A stretch of 64,000 bases of DNA from Nakamurella antarctica (GCF_003860405.1 NZ_CP034170.1:372001-436000), one strand, 5' to 3'; positions 16,501-25,250 are shown, counted from the first letter of the stretch. A program made the numbers and translations. The notes: a model not told the origin generated them from the letters alone.

Positions 16501-18076
16501 GGACCGGGCGCGGCGGCGAGATATCGCCATCGATGACGAGACCCTTTACGCACTCTACGATTCCCGCGTCGGTGTCGAAGCCATCTCCAGCCGACACTTC
16601 GACACGTGGTGGCGGCAAGCGAGCCGTACGGATCCGGACCTGCTCACTTTCACCGAAGATGACCTGATCGCCGCAGGGGCCAAAGATGTTGATGCGCGGG
16701 CATTTCCGGACAGAATAGACAGCGCGGGGGTGACGCTGGACCTGAGTTACGTGTTCGAGCCCGGCCGAGTCGATGACGGGGTCACGGTGAGCGTCCCCTT
16801 GACTGTCCTGCAACGCGTGTCGCCGGAAACCTTCGCCGCGCAAGTACCCGGCCTCCGCCGAGATTTGGCGATAGCGCTCATCCGATCGTTGCCCAAGCCG
16901 CTGCGCCGAGCGTTTGTGCCCGTTCCCGACTTTGCTGCAGCCGCGCTGCATGAGATGACGCAGCAGGAGAGTAAACCGGCCGACACTGCATCGTTACCAA
17001 CGGCTCTCGCCGCCACCCTGACCGCGCTCACGGGAGTGGTCGTCACGCCGGCAGATTTCGATCTCACCAAAGTCCCCGACCACCTGCGGATGACTTTTCA
17101 GGTACTCAGCGCGGATGGCTCAGTCCTCACCTCGGGCAAAGACCTAGGGGCACTGCAACTCCAGTTGCGCGGGGATACCCGAAGCGCGGTGGCCCGTGCG
17201 TCGGGGGGACTCGAATTGACAGGGCTGACAGCCTTCCCGCAGGCCGGGGTGCCACAGTTTATCGATTCGGAGGTCGACGGGCATTCTGTCCGCGGCTATC
17301 CGGCTTTGTTAGATGAAGGCAAAACCGTTGGTCTTCGGGTCTATTCAGACCAAGCAGACCAGGTGCGATCGATGCGCGAAGGCACCATAGCGCTCCTGAT
17401 GGCCCACCTGCGATCGCCGCTCGCGTACGTGCGCCACGTCCTGCCCCGCGACGCGCTCCTCACGCTCAGCGCCAGCCCTCACGGCGCCATGCCCGACCTG
17501 GTCGTCGACGCGACGCGGGCCGGAGTGGACGCCTTGCTCGACTGGGCAGGCGGGCCAGCCTGGACCGAGAAGGACTTCGAGGCGTTGCGTAAGAAGATCG
17601 CCCCGCACCTGGACACGGCGACCCTGGACATCACGGTGGCGGTAGCAAAAGCGCTCGGTATGGCCCACCAAGCCGCCGCGGATCTGCAGAACGTCAAAGG
17701 CGGATTACAGGCGGTCTCCATAATCGATGCAAAAACCCAGCTCGCCGCTCTGCTGCCGCCGGGCTTCATCACTGCGACCACCGCTGCCCGTCTGCCGGAT
17801 CTGCAGCGCTACTTGCAGGCACTCGTGGTGCGGCTGTCCCGGTTGGTGCAGGATCCGGAGCGGGACCGTGCCCGGATGGCCGAGGTGTTGCCATGGGAAG
17901 AGGAGTACCGCGTTGCAGTCGCCAGCTTGCCGCCGGAGCGCCGTCTGGACGCCGATGTTCGGCAGATCTGGTGGCAACTGGCCGAATGGCGGGTCAGCCT
18001 GTTCGCGCAGCCGATGAAGACCGCGATTCCGGTGTCGGCCAAACGCATCGGTGCCGCGCTCGCAGCGCTCGGTTAG
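13556..18076 (+). CDS. hrpA: ATP-dependent RNA helicase HrpA, extended form
   Basis: 1506 residues, DEAH/RHA superfamily 2 helicase acting on RNA and ribosomes. Walker A GETGSGKSTQLP is at about residues 210-221, DEAH (IIIDEAHERS) near 305, SAT (ITSATIDPERF) near 340 and motif VI (QRAGRCGR) near 548. The OB-fold and HrpA-specific C-terminal regions follow. HrpA is usually near 1300 residues. Here a Pro/Arg-rich N-terminal tail of about 150 residues, with two 15-bp repeat arrays, and an Asp/Glu-rich insert (DADDADADDVNEGGDEDDAG, about 375-400) between the RecA lobes account for the excess. The ATG at 13556 is chosen; the frame stays open back to 13193. Confidence 0.92.
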   Translation: MTEQLPTPDPPTAPPAKDDPSAGAPREPRDGPRRPRRRRPRKPRPEGYQLAASPDTVDEVDRTDTALTDTALTDPAHSGPRTRQPQLSSKRADTQHPKPQHPESQLPESLHPRISAADLGELRQRANALPEVDARSLGRRLAGIRGIKEPAKQAAALTQISAALEAAEAKVIRRLALRPKITYPPGLPVSERVDDLKKAISENQVIIVAGETGSGKSTQLPKICLDLGRGVTGLIGHTQPRRIAARALAERIAEETGTELGDAIGYTIRFGDHTGPSTLVKLMTDGILLAEIGRDRMLSRYDTIIIDEAHERSLNIDFLLGYLAELLPRRPDLRVIITSATIDPERFSNHFAGAPIVEVSGRTFPVEIRYRPYGADADDADADDVNEGGDEDDAGGLEASINAGPVPQKSAPSQQSRPREAERDQASAICEAVDELSLAGDGDILVFLSGEREIRDTAEVLRGHLATKPGVTEVLPLYGRLSAADQHKVFSGHRGRRVVLATNVAETSLTVPGIRYVIDPGTARISRYSLRTKVQRLPIENVSQASAGQRAGRCGRVADGICIRLYSETDFASRAEYTDPEITRTSLASVILRMASLDLGDITSFPFLDPPDSRQIGDGITLLTELGALQADSTAGRVHLTPVGRTLAELPLDPRLARMILAADSLGCANEVIVIAAALAIQDVREYPLEDREIATASHSRFRDKHSDFVSVFNLWTYLQEQGEALSGNAFRRMCRTEYLHYLRIREWQDLVGQIRQLAKSLKMDVTSTAKTQRTVKAQPEAILNAPSIRRGGRSGSKAKHVAAVQSSGQQQELIVGTLDTAKVHSALLTGLISQIGLRDEAKKDYQGTRGGRFTIWPGSGLSKGTPKLVMAAELVETSRLWARTVASIEPEWAETVGADLVKRNYSEPRWERNRGSAVATEKVTLLGVTLVAARTVQYGKIDPELSRELFIRHALVEGDWNTRHPFFERNNELMQLIAEREDRARRRDIAIDDETLYALYDSRVGVEAISSRHFDTWWRQASRTDPDLLTFTEDDLIAAGAKDVDARAFPDRIDSAGVTLDLSYVFEPGRVDDGVTVSVPLTVLQRVSPETFAAQVPGLRRDLAIALIRSLPKPLRRAFVPVPDFAAAALHEMTQQESKPADTASLPTALAATLTALTGVVVTPADFDLTKVPDHLRMTFQVLSADGSVLTSGKDLGALQLQLRGDTRSAVARASGGLELTGLTAFPQAGVPQFIDSEVDGHSVRGYPALLDEGKTVGLRVYSDQADQVRSMREGTIALLMAHLRSPLAYVRHVLPRDALLTLSASPHGAMPDLVVDATRAGVDALLDWAGGPAWTEKDFEALRKKIAPHLDTATLDITVAVAKALGMAHQAAADLQNVKGGLQAVSIIDAKTQLAALLPPGFITATTAARLPDLQRYLQALVVRLSRLVQDPERDRARMAEVLPWEEEYRVAVASLPPERRLDADVRQIWWQLAEWRVSLFAQPMKTAIPVSAKRIGAALAALG
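13836..13895. repeat. 15-bp tandem repeats in the hrpA N-terminal tail
   Basis: Four units of the CACAGCACCCAGAAT type run in frame and encode a His-Pro-Glu-Ser/Gln pattern. A second array of two units (ACTGCSCTTACAGAC) lies at 13748-13777, encoding Thr-Ala-Leu-Thr-Asp. Both arrays share the 15-bp period found in five other genes of this window. Confidence 0.85.
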
Positions 18077-18100
18077 TAGGGCGAAGGCCCGGATACAAGA

Positions 18101-18136
18101 AGCGGTGCTGTGGGAATTATTTCCCACAGCACCGCT
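18101..18136. terminator. Perfect 16-bp hairpin between hrpA and the antitoxin-like gene
   Basis: AGCGGTGCTGTGGGAA pairs perfectly with TTCCCACAGCACCGCT over a TTAT loop. It lies between convergent genes, 24 bp after hrpA and 29 bp after the minus-strand gene stop, so it probably works as a bidirectional terminator although the T-run is weak on both strands. Confidence 0.75.
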
Positions 18137-18165
18137 GTCAAGGCGTTACTGCACAACGTTTTTCG

Positions 18166-18372
18166 TCAGGCGGGGTCTGCTGGCTTCGCCGCCTGCTCGG
18201 CCGCTAGCTTGTCGACAAAACCGTCGATTTTGTCTTCGATGCCGTCAACCTTCTCGTGGCCGATTTTCTCGCCCACGAAGTTGCCCGCCGTCTCGACACC
18301 GCTCTTGATCTTTTCGGAGTTGTCCGCAATTAGATCCTTGGCCTTATCAGCCAGCCCACCGAAATCGACCAT
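18166..18372 (-). CDS. MT0933/Rv0909-like antitoxin protein
   Basis: 68 residues, highly charged and helical, with the repeated pattern of the family: GGLADKAKDLIADNSEKIKS near the start and VDGIEDKIDGFVDKLAAEQ near the end. Proteins of this type include the proposed antitoxin Rv0909, paired with Rv0910 in M. tuberculosis. No toxin-like ORF adjoins this gene, so it may be an orphan or a stress-type protein with the same fold. The ATG at 18372 follows AGGATTCCCG on the minus strand. The convergent neighbour is hrpA; the divergent one is the ABC-F ATPase. Confidence 0.75.
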   Translation of the reverse strand: MVDFGGLADKAKDLIADNSEKIKSGVETAGNFVGEKIGHEKVDGIEDKIDGFVDKLAAEQAAKPADPA

Positions 18373-18516
18373 CGGGAATCCTCCGCTACTTCAGGAAGGG
18401 CGCCGAGTGCGCCATTCGTGTGAGATAAGGATATGTGAATGGACAGATGAGCGAGAACTACGAACGGGCATCGAGCAATGTTGACGCATCGCCGCACGCC
18501 CAGCAGTCTTGTCCCT

Positions 18517-20199
18517 ATGGGACATCTGGACGTATCCGGCATTAGCTACACCCTTTCCGATGGGAGGGAGTTGCTTGCCGATGTCACGTTTCGGGTGGGG
18601 GAGGGGCGAGTTACTGCGCTGATCGGCCCCAACGGCACGGGCAAAACCACATTGCTGCGCGTCATCACCGGCGAACTCAACCCCGACGAGGGCGCAATCA
18701 GCCGCTCGGGTGGCCTAGGCGTCATGCCGCAGTTCATCGGGTCGGTGCGCGACGAATCGACCGTCCGCGACCTCCTGCTGTCGGTCTCCCCGGAACCGAT
18801 ACGCAAGGCAGCGGCAGCCCTTGATGCCTCAGAGCTGGAAATGATGGAGTCCACGGACGACGCTACGTCGATCCGTTATGCCCAGGCGCTGTCGGACTGG
18901 GCTGATGTCGATGGCTATGGGCAAGAGACGGTCTTCGACAAATGTACGGTGGCAGCGCTCGGTATTCCGTTCGACCGTGCGCAGTTTCGGGCGGTGACCT
19001 CGTTATCCGGCGGCGAACAGAAACGGTTGGTGCTGGAGCTGTTGCTGGCTGGCCCCGACGAGGTTCTGCTGCTCGACGAGCCCGACAACTACCTCGACGT
19101 ACCGGGTAAGGAATGGTTAGAAGGCCGATTGGCTGAGACCAACAAGTCGGTACTTTTTGTCTCCCACGATCGGGAGCTGCTCGCGAGGGCCGCCCAACGC
19201 ATCGTGACGTTGGAACCGGGCGCCGCGGGGGCGGTCTCGTGGGTGCACGGTGGGTCGTTCGCGACCTATCACGCCGCCCGCGACGACCGGAACTCCCGGC
19301 TGGAGGAGCTTCGCCGCCGCTGGGATGAAGAACACGCCAAGATCAAGGCGCTCGTCCTGATGTTAAAAACGAAGGCCGCATTCAACGACGGACTGTCCTC
19401 CCGCTACCAGGCGGCGCTTACCCGCTTGGCTAAGTTCGAAGCTGCGGGCCCGCCGCAGGAAATACCGCAGGCCACCAACGTGCACATCAGACTCGCCGGC
19501 GGCCGCACGGCCAAGCGCGCCGTCGTGTGCGAGCAATTGGAGCTGACCGGGCTGATGCAGCCGTTCAACCTCGAGCTATTTTTCGGCGAGCGGCTCGCGG
19601 TGTTGGGTTCGAACGGGTCGGGCAAATCCCACTTTCTGCGGTTGTTGGCAGCGGGCGGCAGCGATCCGGATATCGAACACCAGCCCGTCGGTGAGATTGC
19701 GATTGCGCCCGTCACACACGAGGGCACGGTGACGCTCGGTTCGAGGGTCCGCCCCGGTTACTTCCGGCAAACCCACGCCCACCCCGAGTTGACGGGGAAA
19801 ACCCTGCTCGAAATATTGCACCGCGGCGACGACCACCGTGACGGAATGGGCCGCGAAGGTGCCGCCAAAGTGTTGGACCGCTACGGGCTGGTCCGCAGCT
19901 CGGAGCAGCGATTCGAGACGCTCTCCGGGGGCCAGCAAGCGCGGTTCCAGATTCTGCTCCTCGAACTGTCCGGGGTGACGCTACTGCTGCTGGACGAGCC
20001 AACGGACAACCTCGACCTGTACTCGGCCGAAGCGCTCGAACTCGCGCTGGACCGGTTCGAAGGGACGGTGGTCACCGTCACCCACGACAGGGCTTTCGCC
20101 AAAACCTTCGATCGCTTTTTGGTCTTCGGCAGCGACGGCAAGGTGATCGAAGCAAGCGCCCCCGTCTGGGATGTGGCACGCGTGAATCGGGCTCGCTGA
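18517..20199 (+). CDS. ABC-F family ATPase
   Basis: 560 residues with two fused nucleotide-binding domains and no membrane segments. The first domain shows Walker A GPNGTGKTT (about 38-46), signature LSGGEQKR (about 163) and Walker B LLLDEPDNYLD (about 185). The second shows GSNGSGKS (about 365), LSGGQQAR (about 468) and LLLDEPTDNLD (about 490). A charged linker with an RRRWDEEHAKIKAL helix (about 270-290) separates them. ABC-F proteins bind the ribosomal E site and modulate translation or give ribosome protection. Which subtype is unclear. The ATG at 18517 gives the usual N-terminus; 18478 is a longer alternative. Confidence 0.9.
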   Translation: MGHLDVSGISYTLSDGRELLADVTFRVGEGRVTALIGPNGTGKTTLLRVITGELNPDEGAISRSGGLGVMPQFIGSVRDESTVRDLLLSVSPEPIRKAAAALDASELEMMESTDDATSIRYAQALSDWADVDGYGQETVFDKCTVAALGIPFDRAQFRAVTSLSGGEQKRLVLELLLAGPDEVLLLDEPDNYLDVPGKEWLEGRLAETNKSVLFVSHDRELLARAAQRIVTLEPGAAGAVSWVHGGSFATYHAARDDRNSRLEELRRRWDEEHAKIKALVLMLKTKAAFNDGLSSRYQAALTRLAKFEAAGPPQEIPQATNVHIRLAGGRTAKRAVVCEQLELTGLMQPFNLELFFGERLAVLGSNGSGKSHFLRLLAAGGSDPDIEHQPVGEIAIAPVTHEGTVTLGSRVRPGYFRQTHAHPELTGKTLLEILHRGDDHRDGMGREGAAKVLDRYGLVRSSEQRFETLSGGQQARFQILLLELSGVTLLLLDEPTDNLDLYSAEALELALDRFEGTVVTVTHDRAFAKTFDRFLVFGSDGKVIEASAPVWDVARVNRAR

Positions 20200-20209
20200 C
20201 CGAAGGCGC

Positions 20210-21445
20210 ATGACGGACGCCGCACGCCAGTACGTGCGCTGCCTGCTCAAGGCATGCCACGATGGTCGGGTGGGGTCAACACGTTCGCCAAGTAACCGCC
20301 AGCCGCCGGTCAAAGCTCGGCCGGCGCTGCGCCGACCGGCAGTCCCGGCGCCAACCGCAACATCCAAGTTTGCCGGTGTTACGACCTCAGCCGCCTGGTT
20401 CGCAGCGTTGCTCGCAGCTGCGGGCCTGGTCGCGGCAATCGTGAGCACCGGCGCGACGCAGCAGGCGTCCATCGCCGGACTCCCCAACGTTTCTGCCGGC
20501 ATCAACTACGGCATTCCGATCTTCCGCACTCTGCTCGACATTGCCGTGGTTGCTGCGATGGGCCTCGCGCTGCTCTCCAAGTTCCTGGGTTTCGACCGAC
20601 CCGAACGCACCGAACCGATCATGATCAAAGCCCGCCGACTGGCGTACTGGGCGTCCTGGTTGTGGACCATGTCGGCGCTTGCTTCGTTGGTGTTGCTGTC
20701 TGCTCAGGTCTATGCAGGTAATTTCCCGAAGCGCAGTTCCGCGTTTTTGGACGTCGTGACGGCGCCGTATTCGTTCTTCGAGTACCTGGTCACCTCGCCG
20801 CACCTGATCGGCCGCTACGTTGCGAATGTGCCTGCTGGCAAAGGACTTTTGATCACGGCAGCGTTCGGTGTGCTGTCGATCTGGCTGTGCCGGGCCAGCA
20901 TCAAATATGGCGAGACGGTGCCGGCGGAGGTCCGGGTGGGTATTGCTGCCTTCGCGTTGCTGCCGCTGCCGCTGACCGGCCATGCCTCCGACTGGTACTG
21001 GCACGACTTCGTGATGATGTCGATGGAACTGCACGTGGTGGCGTCATCGGCGTGGGCGGGCGGTCTTGCCGCGTGTGTCATCTTCCTCGCTCGTAGCCCG
21101 TCGCTGCTCGCCGTAGCGCTGCCCCGATTCTCCCGGTTGGCAACCTATTGCGTCTTTTTAGTCGCGGCAACCGGACTTTTTTCGGGCATAGCAGGGCTAG
21201 CGACCTCCAAAGTAACCCGGATGCCGCAGGCGATCTGGGAAACCCACTACGGGCTTCTTCTGATCGTCAAACTAACTTGTATCGCACTCGTTGCGGTGAC
21301 GGCTCTGCATGTTCGCCGCGTCATCCTTCCTCGGATCGCGCGCCGCGAGAAGAACTCGGTAGCGCTCTGGGCGGGGCTCGAACTGGTGGTGCTCGCCGTA
21401 GCGTTCGGCGTCGCGGTGGTGCTGACGCGATCAGCTCCTTACTAG
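20210..21445 (+). CDS. CopD-like copper-resistance membrane protein
   Basis: Up to 411 residues with eight or nine hydrophobic helices. The C-terminal half carries the CopD-domain pattern: helix-embedded histidines in ALLPLPLTGHAS, MELHVVASSAWAGGL and ETHYGLLLIVKLT. CopD-domain proteins act in copper uptake or resistance, often next to CopC. No CopC domain is seen here. The first 55 residues are basic and not membrane-like. A GTG at 20270 with GG-rich upstream sequence is therefore an alternative start. It lies 10 bp after the ABC-F gene and converges with another membrane protein gene 6 bp from its end. Confidence 0.78.
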   Translation: MTDAARQYVRCLLKACHDGRVGSTRSPSNRQPPVKARPALRRPAVPAPTATSKFAGVTTSAAWFAALLAAAGLVAAIVSTGATQQASIAGLPNVSAGINYGIPIFRTLLDIAVVAAMGLALLSKFLGFDRPERTEPIMIKARRLAYWASWLWTMSALASLVLLSAQVYAGNFPKRSSAFLDVVTAPYSFFEYLVTSPHLIGRYVANVPAGKGLLITAAFGVLSIWLCRASIKYGETVPAEVRVGIAAFALLPLPLTGHASDWYWHDFVMMSMELHVVASSAWAGGLAACVIFLARSPSLLAVALPRFSRLATYCVFLVAATGLFSGIAGLATSKVTRMPQAIWETHYGLLLIVKLTCIALVAVTALHVRRVILPRIARREKNSVALWAGLELVVLAVAFGVAVVLTRSAPY

Positions 21446-21451
21446 AGCTGG

Positions 21452-22789
21452 CTACCGGCTCTTGGCTCGCGGTTGTGCGCTTTGCTTGACCGGACGACCG
21501 GGACGCTTGACCGGAATATGCGAACCAGCCAGCGCAGCAGGCGCTCCCATCAGGTATCCGTTCTTACCGCGGGCAGGTTCGGCGGCGTACTTCACCGCGC
21601 CCGCTGGCGGTCGGGGCGTCCCAAAGCCGAGCCAGCGTTGCGCGGCGTAGGTAATAAGCAGCCAGGTCGCGACGGCGCCTGGCAGTGCCCACCACAGGGA
21701 CGCGTAGTCGACGGGTGGGAAGCGGAGGGGATCGCCGGCGCCGGCAGCGTAGGCAGCCTCGACCTGCTCGATTGGCTTGTAGGCAAGATCGGTGGGCGTT
21801 CCGGAAACCACGTTCTGCAGCCAGAGCGCGCCGTAACCGCCTGCGGTGACCAACACTCCGCCGAGCACGGCCCGCAGGTACGCGTGTGCGCGGACCAGGA
21901 AAAGCGCGTCCACCAGCACTCCGACGCCCACCAACCAGACCGGTGGAACGGAGGGGGGGAACGAACCGGCCACCAGCAGCGGCAGCGTGACGGCGCGATA
22001 GAGGACGTAGCCGCCGGTGATCGCGGTCGCGGTCCAGAACTTGCCCACCATATGACGTGCTAGGACGAGGATCGGTACACACACCACCAGGGCCCAGATC
22101 GGGTAGACCCAGGGCGGGATCGGCAATGCGAACTTCTCGAGCGAGATGGCATCCACCGGGCGGCCAAGCTGCCCGGCGGCGAAGTTGAGAAGTTCGCCCT
22201 CCGCGTAGGCGCTGCCGCGGAACCACGAGGCGATTTCGAGGATTCCGTATTCCTGCTGCAGCTGTGCGAAGTGGGCGTTCTCGAAGAAGAAGGCGAATAG
22301 GGCCGTCAGACCGATCGCCCAGCTCGCCGTGTTCTCGCGGGGGTAGCGCAAGTACCACAGGCGAATAATGCCGGCGATCATCACGGCGGTGCCGAAATAA
22401 AGCATCGCGTGCGAAGGCGACCAAGCGGTCAGATCCAGCCCATTGACGCGATGGTTGATGACGTCAATGGGCGCGGCAATCAGGAAAATTCCGGTACCCC
22501 ATTGGATGATGCGCAGAGACAACTTATCGACGCCGTAGCCGGTGATCGAGTAGGTCAACACGAGCACAATGGCGATGCCGGTGCCCACGGTGTTGAGCAG
22601 GTGCGGTGGAGCTAAATCATCGCGTAGCCACTTGAAATGCCAGGAAACATCCCAACTTGAGCCCAAAAGTTTGCAGGCCAAGGCGACGAGCCACCACCGG
22701 AGCATCAGCTTGTCGACAGACTTCGGGGTAGGACGGCCGGGAAGGCCGCGAGTCCAGTACGTCCGGAGGAACGCGCCAAGACGCTGCAT
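21452..22789 (-). CDS. Polytopic membrane protein of unknown function
   Basis: 445 residues with about ten hydrophobic segments starting near residue 30, and a basic C-terminal tail (IPVKRPGRPVKQSAQPRAKS). Histidines and tryptophans lie near the N-terminal helices (SSWDVSWHFKWLRDDLAPPH) and in a middle loop (DLTAWSPSHAMLYFG), a pattern that could bind metal or heme, but no family is recognised. The ATG at 22789 is used, although GTG 22804 lies upstream in the same frame. The gene ends convergently with the CopD-like gene. Linked function in copper or cofactor handling is inference from position only. Confidence 0.7.
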   Translation of the reverse strand: MQRLGAFLRTYWTRGLPGRPTPKSVDKLMLRWWLVALACKLLGSSWDVSWHFKWLRDDLAPPHLLNTVGTGIAIVLVLTYSITGYGVDKLSLRIIQWGTGIFLIAAPIDVINHRVNGLDLTAWSPSHAMLYFGTAVMIAGIIRLWYLRYPRENTASWAIGLTALFAFFFENAHFAQLQQEYGILEIASWFRGSAYAEGELLNFAAGQLGRPVDAISLEKFALPIPPWVYPIWALVVCVPILVLARHMVGKFWTATAITGGYVLYRAVTLPLLVAGSFPPSVPPVWLVGVGVLVDALFLVRAHAYLRAVLGGVLVTAGGYGALWLQNVVSGTPTDLAYKPIEQVEAAYAAGAGDPLRFPPVDYASLWWALPGAVATWLLITYAAQRWLGFGTPRPPAGAVKYAAEPARGKNGYLMGAPAALAGSHIPVKRPGRPVKQSAQPRAKSR

Positions 22790-23002
22790 AGGGAGGCCTC
22801 TCACAATGGTGTTGCCCGTCGCGGCGTACAGATTTTGTCCGTATTGCCGCCAGGCTGGTGATGGGAATGAGACTACGGCGTAAGCCCCGGAGCTGCCCAG
22901 TCTTCGCCCATTGATACCGTGCGCGTCCGTGCGTCCCCATGCCCTGGCCATCCCGTGCTCCGAACGTGAACGGCTCCAGCCGCAGATCCGGCAACCCTGC
23001 TG

Positions 23003-24055
23003 TTAGAGGTCACCATCAAGGCTCGGGTAGAGGGCGCGCACGAGTGCGCCTTCCGGGTCGCCGGCTTTCAGTGTGAGGTGCGTGACGTGCCCGCCCGCGG
23101 AACCGACTGCCAACAGCTGCTCCGCGAGGTCCTGTCCGGTGAGTTCGACCGCCGTCAGGTCGCTCCCGCGGTCGTCGAACGCAAGCCGCGCAGCGTGGCC
23201 CGCTTCAGTGATCTTGACCAGCGAGCCGGTGGATGCCAGCGAAGCCCGCGCGACCCCGATGATGCCCAGGGCATCGTCCAAAGCGTCAACCAGCGCGGGG
23301 ACGTTAGTTTCCGTGAATGCGCGGATCAGTTCGGGACGCGTGCCCGCAACCCGAGTGCCATCGGCAAATGACGAAGCGGCCAGCGACATGGCAAGCGGGC
23401 CACCCAGTTCGCCCACTTGCGCCAGCGCCAGCGCCAACAGGTGGGGCAGATGGGAGATGCGAGCGACCGCGCGATCATGCTCCCCGCTCTCACACGGCAC
23501 AACGCGGCTACCGACGGCGAGTGCGAGGGCAGCCACGGGGAGCCAATCAGCGATGTCGGTCTCCTCGTCAATACAGGTGACCCAGGCAGCCCCTCGGAAG
23601 AGGTCCGGTGAGCCGGCCCTCCAGCCGGAGTGCGCAGTCCCCGCCATGGGATGTGATCCGACAAAGCGAGCATGGGGGGCGTGCTGGCTAACCAGGTCGG
23701 CAACCATCGATTTGACGCTGGCCACATCGGTGAGCCGAACGGTCGGAGCGACATCGTTGATGGTGCGCAGCAGCGGAGCGAATGTCGGCACGGGGGAGGC
23801 CAGCACAACAAGGGCGTCCGTATCGGCAGCTTTTGCGAGGGCTTCCTCTAGAGAGGCGGAGACCGCGAAACCGTCTTCGAGTGCGCTTTGCCTCGTTTGG
23901 TCGCTGCGCGACCAGCCGAACACGCTGGTCTTAGTGCTTGCCGCACGCATCAGCGAGCCCCCGATCAGTCCCAACCCGAGGATGCACACGGGCGGCAACA
24001 TCAAGTCTGGTGCGGTCGCAGATTCAGTCGTTTTAGCGGTCACACGCGTCATCAT
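23003..24055 (-). CDS. tyrA: Prephenate dehydrogenase
   Basis: 350 residues. It converts prephenate to 4-hydroxyphenylpyruvate with NAD+, the tyrosine branch of aromatic synthesis. The Rossmann nucleotide-binding motif GLGLIGGSL is at about residues 27-35. The catalytic region shows GSHPMAGTAHSGW (about 133-145), with the conserved His, and an RISHLPHLLALAL helix (about 198-210) with further active-site histidines. The C-terminal 60 residues may form a small regulatory extension. The start is ATG at 24055. It is divergent from the tadA-associated gene with 102 bp between, the same arrangement as Rv3754/Rv3753c in mycobacteria. Confidence 0.92.
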   Translation of the reverse strand: MMTRVTAKTTESATAPDLMLPPVCILGLGLIGGSLMRAASTKTSVFGWSRSDQTRQSALEDGFAVSASLEEALAKAADTDALVVLASPVPTFAPLLRTINDVAPTVRLTDVASVKSMVADLVSQHAPHARFVGSHPMAGTAHSGWRAGSPDLFRGAAWVTCIDEETDIADWLPVAALALAVGSRVVPCESGEHDRAVARISHLPHLLALALAQVGELGGPLAMSLAASSFADGTRVAGTRPELIRAFTETNVPALVDALDDALGIIGVARASLASTGSLVKITEAGHAARLAFDDRGSDLTAVELTGQDLAEQLLAVGSAGGHVTHLTLKAGDPEGALVRALYPSLDGDL

Positions 24056-24157
24056 CCCCGATGCGATTCAGGCTGCACCACCGACTCTGTGGTTACTGCA
24101 AACTTTGGACCTGGCTTTGCTTGGAAATGCAGTGACTTCCCGCGTACGGTTGGCCGC

Positions 24158-24634
24158 GTGAGCACCGAGGGATTCGCCGTGGCAGTAGTCCGCGCAGACG
24201 GGAAATGGAGCTGCTCGCTGCTTGCCGCAGATTTGCTGGACGATCTCGACGGCATCATTACCGGGCTACGTCGCGTCGCAGCCGACGGCGCCGTCTTCGG
24301 GCTGGTGTGCGTTGATGATGAGTTCTTCGTCGTCATTCGTCCTATCCCCGGTGGTGTGTCCCTGCTGCTCTCCGATGCGACCGCAGCGCTCGACTACGAC
24401 CTGGCGGCCGACGTCCTCGACCTGTTGCATCTGGAAACGCCGGACGAGGACGACATCGATGACGATGCTTGGCCGGAGGGCGACCTCGCGCTTCTTGCCG
24501 ACCTAGGGGTGCCGGAGCAGGAATTGGCGCTCATCGTCAACGAGGTGGACCTCTACCCGGACGAGCAGCTGGCAATGATCGCGCAGCGATGTGGTTTCGC
24601 CGACCAGCTGGCAGCGGTCATCGACAAGTCGTGA
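24158..24634 (+). CDS. tRNA adenosine deaminase-associated protein
   Basis: 158 residues from GTG 24158. It matches the actinobacterial family found directly before tadA: an N-terminal beta-rich part (VVRADGKWSCSLL ... GVSLLLSDATAALDYDLA), an acidic linker (ETPDEDDIDDDAWPEGDLAL) and a C-terminal helical part (NEVDLYPDEQLAMIAQRCGF). The biochemical role is unknown; a partner or chaperone function for TadA is inferred from strict linkage. Its stop overlaps the tadA start (GTGA), so the two are translationally coupled. Confidence 0.88.
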   Translation: MSTEGFAVAVVRADGKWSCSLLAADLLDDLDGIITGLRRVAADGAVFGLVCVDDEFFVVIRPIPGGVSLLLSDATAALDYDLAADVLDLLHLETPDEDDIDDDAWPEGDLALLADLGVPEQELALIVNEVDLYPDEQLAMIAQRCGFADQLAAVIDKS

Positions 24635-25101
24635 CGCCCGCACCCGCCCTGCACTCTGACGAAGATCTCATCCGCCGAGCGCTGGGCCATGGACTTGCAG
24701 CCGGTAAAGCAGGGGATGTGCCCATCGGCGCGGTGGTGATGGCGTCGAACGGCGAAATTATTGCGGTGGCGGGTAACGCCCGTGAAGCCCGCCAGGATCC
24801 GACTGCACACGCGGAAATCCTCGCTTTATCGACCGCGGCAAAGGCCCTCGGTACGTGGCGCCTCGAAGGTTGCACGTTGGCGGTCACCGCGGAACCGTGC
24901 ACGATGTGCGCGGGCGCGATCGGATTGGCTCGGATCCAGCGAGTCGTTTTCGGCTGTTGGGAACCCAAAACCGGTGCAGCAGGATCGTTGTGGGACGTTT
25001 TGCGGGATCGGCGCCTGACGCACCGGCCCGAGGTCCGCGGCGGGGTGCTGGAGGCAGAGTGCGCCGCCGCGTTGGTGGAGTTCTTCGCGCAGCACCGGTA
25101 G
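24631..25101 (+). CDS. tadA: tRNA-specific adenosine deaminase
   Basis: 156 residues of the cytidine/deoxycytidylate deaminase fold. Zinc-binding motifs are HAEILAL (about residue 54) with catalytic Glu, and PCTMCAGAI (about 89-97). TadA converts A34 to inosine in tRNA-Arg(ACG), allowing one tRNA to read CGU, CGC and CGA. That substrate tRNA is encoded in this same window at 9236-9311. The GTG at 24631 overlaps the preceding stop; the longer frame to 24469 reads through the upstream gene in another frame and is a shadow. A tRNA-Ser gene follows 150 bp downstream. Confidence 0.95.
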   Translation: MTPAPALHSDEDLIRRALGHGLAAGKAGDVPIGAVVMASNGEIIAVAGNAREARQDPTAHAEILALSTAAKALGTWRLEGCTLAVTAEPCTMCAGAIGLARIQRVVFGCWEPKTGAAGSLWDVLRDRRLTHRPEVRGGVLEAECAAALVEFFAQHR

Positions 25102-25250
25102 AGCCGGTGCTTCCTGGGGGTGCTTCTTGTGGGTCCCGCTGCCGAGTGCAGCGTTACCACGCTCATGGGAGGGTTTGTGCGTGGTAATCCTGCACTCGCC
25201 GGGGCTTGAGGCGGTAAAACCACTCCCGGCTGTCCGGTAAAGTTTTCCCC

